Positions 39,448-49,715 of a stretch of 64,000 nucleotides of DNA are shown one piece after another. How positions within the stretch are numbered: position 1 is the first letter of the stretch; every line of letters begins with the position of its first letter. The DNA comes from a virus. The DNA lies in IMG/VR virus record IMGVR_UViG_3300020442_000017, positions 1 through 64,000 of that record; one strand, written 5' to 3'. Both the position numbers and the translations under genes were made by a program. The notes below the pieces were generated by a model that searched no databases, was not told the origin of the DNA, and saw nothing but the letters and a program-made list of their open reading frames with translations.

Positions 39448-41249
39448 TGCCATATACCCAAGTAAATAACTTAGACTTCGCTGATATTAAAACTGCTCTC
39501 AAAGAATACATGAGGGCAGAGACAGAATTTACTGACTATGACTTTGAAGGATCGGTCATCAGTCAATTAATTGATGTATTGGCATATAATACGTACTACA
39601 CGGCGTTTAACGCCAACATGGTAGTCAATGAACTGTTTCTAGATTCATCCACATTACGAGACAATGTGGTAGCACTAGCGAAACAGTTAGGATATGCACC
39701 AAAATCAATAACCTCTCCAAAAGCAGAAGTTGATTTACAGTTATTTTTTCCTAATAATTCACCTAGTAATGTAATTATTAAGAGAGGTGGTGGTTTTGTT
39801 ACAAATTATGATGGTTCTCTGTATCAATACGTAGTAAAAGAAGATTATAAACAACCAGTTGTCAACGGCACTGCTACTTTTGAGGATCTTCCCATCTATG
39901 AGGGTACTCTTATTACTACAAAAACACTTGTAGATACCTCACTTAAGAATCAAAGATTTATTATTGAGAACAATGGTGCTGATACTAGCACACTTACTGT
40001 TAAGGTATTTGAAAATGCAAATTCCACAGCAGAGACTATTTTTAGTAAAGCAGAAAATATCTTAGAAGTAGGTGCAGATGATACTGTATACTTCATCAGT
40101 GAAATTGAAGATGAGAGATATGAGATCTTTTTTGGTGATGGCGTACTAGGAAAGAAACTTGGCAATCAAAATATAGTAGAAATTTCATATGTTGCTACTA
40201 ATGGACCTGTTACTAATGGTGCTAACAACTTCATTTTTAATGGATCTGTTGTAGATGGTGATGGAAATTCACTAGGAGTTCCGTTTTCCGTATCAGATTT
40301 AACAACATCTTCCGCAGCAAGCGGAGGTGCAACTATAGAATCAGTCTCTAAAATTAAATATAATGCACCAAAATACTTTGGATCACAAAATAGAGCAGTT
40401 ACAAGTAATGATTATTCTGCAATTGTGCGGAAGATCTATCCTGCTATTAGCGATATTATTGTATTTGGAGGAGAAGATCAAGAACCACCTGCATATGGTA
40501 AAGTCTTTATTTCAGTAAAACCATCAGAAGCGGCAGCTCTTTCAACTTTTACAAAGAATCAACTAAAAACTGAACTTAAGAAGTACACTGTTGCCTCTAT
40601 TAGACCAGAATTTGTTGATCCTTCTATTCTTTACGTAGAATTGAATACAAGTGTATACTTTGATGGCACTAAAACTCAGTTACTATCTACAGATATTGCT
40701 TCAAAGGTATCAACTGCTGTACAAAATTATTTGACTACCTCAGGAACAGAAAAGTTCAATGGTAAGTTTAGATATTCAAAATTTGTTGGTGTCATTGATG
40801 GTTCCGAACGTGCTATCAATTCAAATGATACCACTGTTACTATGAGGAAAGATTTTATTGCACAAATAAATGCATCCACATACTATGAAATTTGTTATAA
40901 GAATGCATTCCTAAAAGATTGTGATGATCCTGTAGTTTCATCTACTGGTATGACTGTCTTTGAGCATCCTACTTATACTTCATATCTTGAAGATAGAAGT
41001 GGCAAATTAGTCCTATATAGACTAGATTCTATCACTGGCGACAAAATTGTCTTAAATGATTCTGTTGGTGATGTTAATTATGACACAGGTGAAATTAAAA
41101 TTTATGACTTTACTATCCTAAAAGGTAGTTTTACTGACAATCGTATTGAATTGCGTGTAAAACCTGCTAATAAGGATATTGAAGTAAAGCGTGAGATGTA
41201 TCTATCTGTAGATGTATCAAACAGTAAATTCGTTGCGTATAAAGAGTAG
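39447..41249 (+). CDS. 6: Baseplate wedge subunit gp6-like
   Basis: 600 aa (T4 gp6 is 660). N-terminal EYMRAETEFTDYDFEGS, then LIDVLAYNTYYTAFNANM and SAKx-like segments match gp6; the middle (TSNDYSAIVRKIYPAISDI and following) matches the baseplate J/gp6 beta domain. gp6 dimers form the baseplate ring that links the six wedges. It lies between gp25 and the gp7-position gene and overlaps both by one base. Confidence 0.93.
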   Translation: MPYTQVNNLDFADIKTALKEYMRAETEFTDYDFEGSVISQLIDVLAYNTYYTAFNANMVVNELFLDSSTLRDNVVALAKQLGYAPKSITSPKAEVDLQLFFPNNSPSNVIIKRGGGFVTNYDGSLYQYVVKEDYKQPVVNGTATFEDLPIYEGTLITTKTLVDTSLKNQRFIIENNGADTSTLTVKVFENANSTAETIFSKAENILEVGADDTVYFISEIEDERYEIFFGDGVLGKKLGNQNIVEISYVATNGPVTNGANNFIFNGSVVDGDGNSLGVPFSVSDLTTSSAASGGATIESVSKIKYNAPKYFGSQNRAVTSNDYSAIVRKIYPAISDIIVFGGEDQEPPAYGKVFISVKPSEAAALSTFTKNQLKTELKKYTVASIRPEFVDPSILYVELNTSVYFDGTKTQLLSTDIASKVSTAVQNYLTTSGTEKFNGKFRYSKFVGVIDGSERAINSNDTTVTMRKDFIAQINASTYYEICYKNAFLKDCDDPVVSSTGMTVFEHPTYTSYLEDRSGKLVLYRLDSITGDKIVLNDSVGDVNYDTGEIKIYDFTILKGSFTDNRIELRVKPANKDIEVKREMYLSVDVSNSKFVAYKE

Positions 41250-44200
41250 TGCCTAAAACTGCGAATAAAATCTCATTCTTAATTGAGTCACAATTACCTG
41301 ATTTCATCAACGAAGAGTATGAACTTTTTACTAAGTTCATACAAAAGTACTATGAGCAGATTGAAATTCAAGGTCAACCGTTGGATATTATCAGTAATCT
41401 CCAACAGTATCGTGATATTGATTTTTATGAGAAGAATGTATTACAACAGTCAACTACTACATCTGCATATGTCCAAAATGTAGACACTACAATTAGTGTT
41501 GTTGATGCGACTTCATTCCCCAAGAATGGTGGTTATATCAAAATTGATGATGAGATTTGTTTTTATAGAGAAAGAACTGATAATCAGTTTTTAGAAGTAA
41601 GTCGTGGTGTTAGTGGAAACACGACCATTGGTGATTTATACGAGAAGAGTACTTTTGTAACTACTCAAGCAGACAATCATATTTCTGGTTCTACTGTACA
41701 GAATATCAGTAATCTTTTCTTATATTCTCTAGTAAAAAGTTTTGAAAAGGAATATCTAGATAATTTTCCTGAAGAGTATTTAAAAAATGATGTTGATAAG
41801 AGAACACTTATCAAAAACATTACTTCTTTCTATAAAGCGAAAGGTACTGATCAATCAATTAAGTTCTTATTCAAATGTCTTGTTGACAATGATCCAGAAC
41901 CACAAGTTTTATATCCAAGAGAACATACCTTAAAACCATCAGATTCTAATTGGATTAGTAACTATTCAATCAAGGCAAAAGTTTTATCAGGTAACGTTAA
42001 CGATCTCATTGGTAGAAAGATCACACAAACTACTGGTGAATATGCTTCTGCTATTGTAGATAACGTTCAGTATTCTGGTAAGTTTGATGGTGAAGATTTA
42101 TATGAACTAATTTTAGCAGAAGGAAGTATTAATGGTTCATTTTCAGTTGCTGCTAGAACTAAATTAACCAAAAATATTTCACCAGGATTAGGTGTTGGTG
42201 ATAGAGTTGATGTGTTTTCCACAATGGGTTGGGAAAATGAAGGTACGTTTACTGTTGGTAATGAAGTATTTTCTTATGAAGACAAGAATGTAAATCAATT
42301 TGTTATTAAATCTAGGACTAGTAATGGTGTATACAGTGATGGAGATCCTGTATTCTTTGGTTCTAATGTAAGTGGTAATGGTGTAGAGTTATTAGTATAC
42401 GGTATTGTATACAACCTAGAAGCAGAAACTAAGTTTCCATATTCATCTACAGGTGATTCTGTAGATATTTCTGATGCAGGATTCCTCACAGATGATATTA
42501 GAATCTTTGATTCTCAAAATAATCTTAGATGGACTATTGGTGGACTTCCACCTGCTGTAAGTGATTTAGTTTCTAATGTATCTGCAATCTTTGAGGATGC
42601 TGACACTTATTACATTGCTTCTTCAGGATTCCCATCTCATAGTATTGGCACACTCCCTGCTGATGCGGCAGATCAAAAGCATCTTAAGATCTTAAGAAAA
42701 AGACCTATCTCAACTACTGAGTCTTATGAGACTCAATTTAGAGACGTTGGTATTGCCACAAATGGAGTTCCTTTCCTAAGTTACAAAGATGAAGATGTGA
42801 TTCTCAATGGACCTCTTCAAAATATTGTTGTTAACAAGAGAGGTAATGGTTATAAGAAACCACCATTCATTCTTGTTAATGGTGTTGCTAATCAAGCAAT
42901 TGCAAATCTTGCTGGTGAAGTAGTTGAATCAATTAGTATTACTACAGCAGGAAGTTATATTGATACACCTATAGTTGAAGTTGTATCTGGCAGAAATGGC
43001 ACAGTAACTCCAATTGTTACTAATGGTGAGGTTACCAGTATTAGTATTGATAATGCTGGTGAATATTATTCTTCACCACCAGAAGTAAGGATTGCTGATC
43101 TTGCAGGCAAAGGACAATTTGCTGTGTTTAAAGCAGAAGTGTCAACTGCTGGTGAATTGACTGGTTTTGTTAAAGTAAATGGTGGTAAAGGATACACTCA
43201 AGGAAATATACTAGTAGATATCATTCCTGTTGGATCTGGTGCTGTTGCTACTGCCAATATCAAAGAATGGAGAAAAGACAGATTTGTAAAGACAAACGTA
43301 GATTCTGAGAATGGTACATTCTTTACCAATTACGTAAGTTCTAATGGTCAGGGATATGCATATCTAGCATCTCCTGCTACTTTGAGAGCAAATGATAATG
43401 GAGTAAATCATTCTCCTATTCTTGGATTTGCTTATGACGGAAATCCCATTTATGGTCCATATGGATACAGAGATAAATTAGATGCAAATTCACCAATCAT
43501 TAGAATGACATCTAGTTATGGTCCATCATCTACAAGAGTTGATGGTCCTGATGTAACTACATATCCAATCGGAACGTTCATTCAAGATTGGAATTATATC
43601 CATGAAAGAGGAACATTAGATAAAAATAATGGTCGTTATTGTGTCACACCAGAATTCCCAGAAGGTACATATGCATACTTCATCACGGTGGATGATCAGA
43701 ATGCTCCTGTATTCCCTTATGTTATCGGCAAGTGTTATTATTCATTACCTGTTGACTCCAACTACAACTCTGAATTAAATCAGTATGATTTACCAAAGAG
43801 TGCAAGAAGATTAAGAACTAGTGATATTGAAAATAATGGTGGTGGTACATCATTACTAATAAAAGATGTAATTAGTGGAAATATTTCATCTGCAACTGTA
43901 GAATCTTCTTCTGACAACTTTAGAGTTGGTTCTAAGTTAGTTATTGATAATAGTGGAACTGATGGAACTGGTATTGATGCGGAAGTTGAATCTGTAACAG
44001 GAAAGTCGGTACTCTCAATTGAGTCTCAAACTGATAAAGTATTATTTGTATCTCTAAAAGAATCTGCATATCTATTTGATGGTGATAGAGTCACACAAGG
44101 AGCAGCAACAGGTCGTGTTGTGGGTAATGTGTTCTCTGGTACTACATTTGCAATTAAGTCGGTCACAGGGTCTTGGAGTGCTTCTGGAACGCTAACTTCC

Positions 44201-47200
44201 GATACATCAGTACTAACACTACTGCTTGATCGTAATGCATCATACACAAAAGGTGCAATTTTATCTTTAGGTGATGGTGTTGCACTTCCTGTTGCCAAAG
44301 GTGAGGTGTTAGAAGCTACTGCTTCACAAAATAGTGTAAAAGTAAAAGTTACTCAAGCAGGTTTTACAGTTTCCTCTTCTCTATTCATTTCTAGTTCTGA
44401 TTTACTTAACACACCAGGTGCACAAATTATCTCAATTAAGTCTTTAAGTGAGAATTTGTCTATTTCTAATATTCAAGACAATGTTGCTCTTGTTACTACA
44501 GGAACAAATCACGGTGTAGCAGAAGGAGAAAAAATTGTAGTTGATATTAATCCTGATGACAGCACAACTACTACTACCTTTAGTGTAAAATCTGCTGTAT
44601 ATCAAGAAGTAATCATTGAAACCCCAGTCATAGCAACGACTCTCAATGACACTGGTATCGGAAGAATTGAAATTTTAAATGGTGGTAATAACTACACAGT
44701 CGGACAGTATAATGATATTGCTTTATCTGGTGGCAAAGGATCTGGTGCTAAAGCATCTATTAAGGTAGAGCAAATTGGTAATAATAAACCTGTAACAGAA
44801 ATTGTTATTACTGATAGAGGAACTGGTTATGAAAAGTTTGATATTCTTACTGTTGGTGACAGTGATTTAAATAAAACTGACAATCTTGAACCAAGATTGC
44901 AAGTTCGTGTTGATCATGCTGGATTCTCTAGTGATAGAACAGATCTTATTGTAACAAGTGCTTCTAATTTTAGTGTAAACGATCAACTTACTCTTGGTAG
45001 CGAAACATTAACAGTATCAAATATTAGTGGCAACACTATTACTGTTGTAAGAGGATCAAATCCTGTAGATCATTTCAGTGGATCTACTGTTAGCGTAAAA
45101 GACGCAGGATTTACTCTGAATAGTGGATATCAAATTAATCAAGAAACTAATGATCCTGCACAACCATATGTTGTGTCTTATGATTCAAATACCCAAAAAG
45201 TTGTATTTAAATATGGATATGGAGTAACACCAACATATCTTACACTAAGTTCTGTTTTCAGAGATCAGAGTCAACCATCTACTAGACTAGTTAATGTTTT
45301 TAGTGTTGGTGATCCATTTACTGCTTTTGAAATTGATGGAGAAAGAAACAAAGTAATTGATATTAAAAAATCCTATAAGTACGTATTTGATATTAGTCAT
45401 ACATCAATGACTGGTACAAAATTTGATATATCACCAAGTAGTAATTTTAATCTTATTGCTGGTGAGGTAGATAAACCTAATCTTTTTGAAGTTAATATCA
45501 AGACTGGTTTTGGACCTAGACTTGCAACAAATGCATATGATACTAGGGTAGATAGTCCATACAATAAGTATTACTATTTTGATCATAACAATGTAGTAAA
45601 TGCAGAAGGTGCATATCTGAATGTCATTGATGATCCTTTACAAGGTGAAAAGGATGTGTTGTATGTTACACCTACTGAGATTGTTTATTCTACTGGGAAT
45701 GTTGCCAGTCATGATGGAACAGGATCAATTTCATATACAACAAAGTCTTCTTTTGCTGTTGGTGCAATTAATTCAATTGCAATTAAGAACACAGGAGATG
45801 ACTATAAAAAACTTCCTATCGTAACTGGTATTATTGATGCCGATGGTGAAGTTGATAATACTGTAAAGTGTTATCTACAAAGTAATAATATTGGTTCACC
45901 TAAAAATATTAAAATTATTAATAATGGTGGAGCATTTCATAACGATACAACGTTACAGTCTACATTCAGATCAAATTACATATTTACATTATCAAACTTC
46001 AATATTAAACCTTTTAGTGTAGGTGAAACTATCATTCAAAAGTCTGGTTCTGTGGAGGTTGCTAGAGCAAGAGTGACTTCTTGGACAGAAGGGACAAATA
46101 TTCTTGTAGTTGATAGAGTAACTGGTATTTTCAGAAAAGGACAAGATATCATTGGTCTTTCTAGAAATCAAAAGGCAAAATTAGAAAATATTAATTTTAC
46201 TGAGTTTTCTCCTGTAATTCAAACTAACTTTGATAACATTGGTTCTTATTCATCTGATTCTGGAAAAGTCAGTGATGCCAATCAGAGAATTCATGATTCT
46301 TATTATTACCAAGATTATTCTTATACTATTAAATCAAAGACTCCAATAGAAACTTGGAGAAAACTCATCAAGGACACAACCCACCCAGCTGGTTTCCAGT
46401 TATTTGGTGAAGTCTTAATTGAGTCTAATATTGATTCACGAATGACAGAGAATACTTCTGTCAGTAGAGTTAGTGTAATCCAAGCATGGGATTCAACTAA
46501 GAATAAAATTACTGTTGAAAGTGTAACTAAACAGATCAGGCAGAATATTGTCCTAATGGATAATATGAATGTAGAAAGTGGTGTTGGTGCAATTTCACTT
46601 GATACAACAAATACCAGTGAAATTGTTGCTCAAGATGTAAAACTAAATGATGTATTTAATGGTGCATTTGGAAATAAAGGCAATCGTGAGGGTAAGAAAC
46701 AATTTACTCTAGTAGATAAAAATAACAATGCTATTACTCCAGTTAATGAACAAGCATTGATTATTACTTTAGATGGTATTTTACAAGAACCAGGTAAAGC
46801 ATATACTGTTAGTGGTGATAACATTGTATTTGCAGAAGCACCATTAGAAGGTGTTTCTTTCTCAGGAAGGAAGTTCCAATTCAAGACAAGTGCTTTAAAT
46901 AATTACTACCTTAAAAAAATTAGAAATATTTTCCAGCGTAATGGTAGGTGGTTAGACGCTGCAAATCAAATTGAAAGAAATAAAGAGTTTATTCAAGAGT
47001 CAACTCTAGAGCATATTCAAACGGTCCATCCTACTCTAGCATGGAATCGTTTAAGTAATAAATGTTTTAGAGACATTGGATTTATTGTTGATGCATTAGC
47101 ACATGACATCAGATTTGGTGGCAATGAAAAAACAAAGGTTTCTTTAGAGAAATATTTTAACAATGGTATTTTGGATTACATTGATGGTGAACTAGAACCA

Positions 47201-49657
47201 ACCATTGAAGCATTCCAGTATGCTGTTACTCTTGCAAAGAAAGCAATTAATAATGAACTATCAGGTGGATTTGTTGATCCTGACATTTTAACTGACAGTG
47301 GACCTGTTAAATGTGAGGATGTTCTTGCTGCATTAGATACTCTATCTGAAGTTATAAGAGTTATCCTAACTACAGGTCCAGGTTCTGTTGCTGTTGGATA
47401 TCCAGACTATTTCAATGGCAAGAATACTATTTTTGATTTGTATTATACTGATGGTACACCAGTTGATACAGAAGAAAATGAAGATCTATGGATTGCCTTA
47501 AGTGGAGTATTGCAAGTTGGTGATGCTTATACTATTGATAGAACAACTATTCCTAATAAAGTTGTATTTGCAGAACCTCCTATTTGGGGTCAGTCAGAAA
47601 ACACAAAAACTGTGTATGAACCATTAGCAGTTGAAAGATTCTTCGGTCAAGGGATTGGATCATACAAAAAATATACTATCAGTATCAATACTGCTGGCAC
47701 AGGACCATTCTTGATTATTGATGAAGAGAATAAGATCAAATCTATTGACAATAGCAATTTTGCTTATGTTTTTGTAGATGGTGTTTTACAGAAAGAATAT
47801 AAGTCATATACAATTAGTGGTTCTACTATTAAATTCCACACCAAGATTTCTCCTGAAAACAAAATTAATATTATTAGTCTTTACGGTAGAGAAACTGATA
47901 CAACAGTAACACTATATGATTATGAGAGAAATCAATATTACAACGAACTTAAATTAAGTTGTGATGCAGGTTCTCCAAATGATTTTATTGATTGGATCTC
48001 TTGGTATAACCTATCTTATAATGATCATCAAGTTGCATATCAAAAAGTTGGTGGTGTTAAAAAGTTTATTGGTAATGTAAAAGTATATAATGCCTCTCCA
48101 AACGTATTGACTATCACAATTGCTGGTGGTAACTATGTTTTAGATAATTCTAGTATTTTCTTTGCTGGTAAAGCAGATTATAGTGATGAGTATGAATTAA
48201 GTGGTACAACAAATACACTATCTTCAGTAAAAGATGCATTCCTTGAAAATCAAATGCAAAGAAATGCAACTAGATGGTTGTATGGTTCACCCAAAGGTGA
48301 TAGTGCATTCTTTGAAAGAAATAGATTGGGTGCTAATATATCCAATGGTGATCTTATCAAAATTGATGGTGAGGATGAATTTAGAACTATTAATGAACTA
48401 CCACGTTATGTAACGCCAAAAAATTATAATGCAGATGCTGATGTATCAAATGATTTCCGTGGCAATGTATTAGTAACTAAGTATTCAGGTGAAACACGTG
48501 GAACTGGTCTTAGTGTTGAATGTTCTGTAACGAATGGTAAAGTAACTTCTATCACTTGGAATAAAAATTCTGGTGGTTACGATGGTACACCTGTACTACA
48601 ATTCATTCCAATTGATCAGAAAGGTGGTGGAGCAAGAGCAGAAGTGCTTATGCAAAATGGTTCTGTTGTTGATATTGTAATTACTGATGGTGGTTCTGGA
48701 TATGATACTGCTCCTGAAGTGGTTGTCTCCAGACAATTCAAAGTAATTAAAAAGAATGGCAGAAAGATTGATAGTCTAATTAAATTAGGTTTTGAGAATA
48801 AAGTTCTAGTTGACAACATTAATGTTGTCACTAGTACCTCAAGGTTCTCTGGTAAGGAATTTGGTTCTACTCTTTCAGAACCTCTTGGTCCTGTAATGCC
48901 AGATGCTCCTGTTGATCCATATACTATGATCACAAAGAATATTGATTTGACATTTACTTTGCCAGCACCAGTTGGAATCCCACAAGAATTGATGAGATAT
49001 TATCCAACTGTTATTGATTCCGTAAGTATGCCTGATGCTATCATGCCTACATCAGCGGCAATGAGTATTATAGAGTTGGCAACTCAAGTAACTACTGTAT
49101 CAACAGCAGAAGGAGAATCTTCTACTACCTATCAGACAGGATTTGTTGATCATCGTTTCTGGAATGCATCTTACAACTCCGCTCCTCCTTCACTACATAA
49201 TATGACGATGAGACCATCGTTCCTCCAGTGGGAAGGTGCTAAATTTATGAATACAGGTACTATTACGTCTGCTTCTGGACTAACTGTATCAGAGTACACC
49301 ATTGAGGAGTTTGCAAGGTATGGATTTACATTAAGTGATTTCAGTGACTTTGCTGGATCTGGATGGTCAAGTAGTGGTTATTCCATGAATGTTGGATATC
49401 CAACCATTAATAATTATCTAAGTCAACTAGATACTACAGATCTACCTGATGAAAATGGGGCAGGTTATCTTGCTACTGGTGCAGTTGTTTATTGCAACAC
49501 TACCAATTTCCCAGCATCTGGAAAGATTTTAATTGGTAAAGAAACTATTTCTTATACCAGTAAATTGAGTGATCGTTTCATTGGATGTACACGTGGTGTA
49601 GATGGTTCACCTATAGAGCAACACACCATTGGAGCATTCCTAAGGAACGCACAATAA
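41249..49657 (+). CDS. Giant baseplate-associated protein with YHYH domain (gp7 position)
   Basis: 2802 aa, GTG start in a TAGTG overlap with gp6. N-terminal residues (LPDFINEEYELFTKFIQKYY) look like a baseplate attachment domain. A YHYH-family domain lies near residues 720-830 (GFAYDGNPIYGPYGY, then GRYCVTPEFPEGTYAYF and PVFPYVIG). Repeated GSGY/TPPEV beta modules occur on both sides. Near 1900-1950 (nt about 46960-47130) a helical segment NKEFIQESTLEHI...FGGNEKT matches the repeats of the first protein. The gp7 label is by position; T4 gp7 is 1032 aa, and equivalence is not shown. Likely a baseplate-proximal structural protein or adhesin. Confidence 0.85.
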   Translation: MPKTANKISFLIESQLPDFINEEYELFTKFIQKYYEQIEIQGQPLDIISNLQQYRDIDFYEKNVLQQSTTTSAYVQNVDTTISVVDATSFPKNGGYIKIDDEICFYRERTDNQFLEVSRGVSGNTTIGDLYEKSTFVTTQADNHISGSTVQNISNLFLYSLVKSFEKEYLDNFPEEYLKNDVDKRTLIKNITSFYKAKGTDQSIKFLFKCLVDNDPEPQVLYPREHTLKPSDSNWISNYSIKAKVLSGNVNDLIGRKITQTTGEYASAIVDNVQYSGKFDGEDLYELILAEGSINGSFSVAARTKLTKNISPGLGVGDRVDVFSTMGWENEGTFTVGNEVFSYEDKNVNQFVIKSRTSNGVYSDGDPVFFGSNVSGNGVELLVYGIVYNLEAETKFPYSSTGDSVDISDAGFLTDDIRIFDSQNNLRWTIGGLPPAVSDLVSNVSAIFEDADTYYIASSGFPSHSIGTLPADAADQKHLKILRKRPISTTESYETQFRDVGIATNGVPFLSYKDEDVILNGPLQNIVVNKRGNGYKKPPFILVNGVANQAIANLAGEVVESISITTAGSYIDTPIVEVVSGRNGTVTPIVTNGEVTSISIDNAGEYYSSPPEVRIADLAGKGQFAVFKAEVSTAGELTGFVKVNGGKGYTQGNILVDIIPVGSGAVATANIKEWRKDRFVKTNVDSENGTFFTNYVSSNGQGYAYLASPATLRANDNGVNHSPILGFAYDGNPIYGPYGYRDKLDANSPIIRMTSSYGPSSTRVDGPDVTTYPIGTFIQDWNYIHERGTLDKNNGRYCVTPEFPEGTYAYFITVDDQNAPVFPYVIGKCYYSLPVDSNYNSELNQYDLPKSARRLRTSDIENNGGGTSLLIKDVISGNISSATVESSSDNFRVGSKLVIDNSGTDGTGIDAEVESVTGKSVLSIESQTDKVLFVSLKESAYLFDGDRVTQGAATGRVVGNVFSGTTFAIKSVTGSWSASGTLTSDTSVLTLLLDRNASYTKGAILSLGDGVALPVAKGEVLEATASQNSVKVKVTQAGFTVSSSLFISSSDLLNTPGAQIISIKSLSENLSISNIQDNVALVTTGTNHGVAEGEKIVVDINPDDSTTTTTFSVKSAVYQEVIIETPVIATTLNDTGIGRIEILNGGNNYTVGQYNDIALSGGKGSGAKASIKVEQIGNNKPVTEIVITDRGTGYEKFDILTVGDSDLNKTDNLEPRLQVRVDHAGFSSDRTDLIVTSASNFSVNDQLTLGSETLTVSNISGNTITVVRGSNPVDHFSGSTVSVKDAGFTLNSGYQINQETNDPAQPYVVSYDSNTQKVVFKYGYGVTPTYLTLSSVFRDQSQPSTRLVNVFSVGDPFTAFEIDGERNKVIDIKKSYKYVFDISHTSMTGTKFDISPSSNFNLIAGEVDKPNLFEVNIKTGFGPRLATNAYDTRVDSPYNKYYYFDHNNVVNAEGAYLNVIDDPLQGEKDVLYVTPTEIVYSTGNVASHDGTGSISYTTKSSFAVGAINSIAIKNTGDDYKKLPIVTGIIDADGEVDNTVKCYLQSNNIGSPKNIKIINNGGAFHNDTTLQSTFRSNYIFTLSNFNIKPFSVGETIIQKSGSVEVARARVTSWTEGTNILVVDRVTGIFRKGQDIIGLSRNQKAKLENINFTEFSPVIQTNFDNIGSYSSDSGKVSDANQRIHDSYYYQDYSYTIKSKTPIETWRKLIKDTTHPAGFQLFGEVLIESNIDSRMTENTSVSRVSVIQAWDSTKNKITVESVTKQIRQNIVLMDNMNVESGVGAISLDTTNTSEIVAQDVKLNDVFNGAFGNKGNREGKKQFTLVDKNNNAITPVNEQALIITLDGILQEPGKAYTVSGDNIVFAEAPLEGVSFSGRKFQFKTSALNNYYLKKIRNIFQRNGRWLDAANQIERNKEFIQESTLEHIQTVHPTLAWNRLSNKCFRDIGFIVDALAHDIRFGGNEKTKVSLEKYFNNGILDYIDGELEPTIEAFQYAVTLAKKAINNELSGGFVDPDILTDSGPVKCEDVLAALDTLSEVIRVILTTGPGSVAVGYPDYFNGKNTIFDLYYTDGTPVDTEENEDLWIALSGVLQVGDAYTIDRTTIPNKVVFAEPPIWGQSENTKTVYEPLAVERFFGQGIGSYKKYTISINTAGTGPFLIIDEENKIKSIDNSNFAYVFVDGVLQKEYKSYTISGSTIKFHTKISPENKINIISLYGRETDTTVTLYDYERNQYYNELKLSCDAGSPNDFIDWISWYNLSYNDHQVAYQKVGGVKKFIGNVKVYNASPNVLTITIAGGNYVLDNSSIFFAGKADYSDEYELSGTTNTLSSVKDAFLENQMQRNATRWLYGSPKGDSAFFERNRLGANISNGDLIKIDGEDEFRTINELPRYVTPKNYNADADVSNDFRGNVLVTKYSGETRGTGLSVECSVTNGKVTSITWNKNSGGYDGTPVLQFIPIDQKGGGARAEVLMQNGSVVDIVITDGGSGYDTAPEVVVSRQFKVIKKNGRKIDSLIKLGFENKVLVDNINVVTSTSRFSGKEFGSTLSEPLGPVMPDAPVDPYTMITKNIDLTFTLPAPVGIPQELMRYYPTVIDSVSMPDAIMPTSAAMSIIELATQVTTVSTAEGESSTTYQTGFVDHRFWNASYNSAPPSLHNMTMRPSFLQWEGAKFMNTGTITSASGLTVSEYTIEEFARYGFTLSDFSDFAGSGWSSSGYSMNVGYPTINNYLSQLDTTDLPDENGAGYLATGAVVYCNTTNFPASGKILIGKETISYTSKLSDRFIGCTRGVDGSPIEQHTIGAFLRNAQ

Positions 49658-49670
49658 ATAAGTATAAATA
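49654..49670 (+). promoter_or_regulatory. Tandem late promoters (ATAAATA twice)
   Basis: ATAAATA 49654-49660 and ATAAATA 49664-49670, 10 bases apart, before the gp8 ATG at 49716. A TATAAT-containing word (TCTATAATTAAAG) follows at about 49683. Confidence 0.68.
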
Positions 49671-49715
49671 GACCAGATTCGTCTATAATTAAAGAACTAA
49701 ACGAGACTCAGTGCT

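Noticed and set aside
42223-42233. TTTTCCACA box in the gp7-position gene
   Set aside because: Single copy within coding sequence, no partner box; probably chance.
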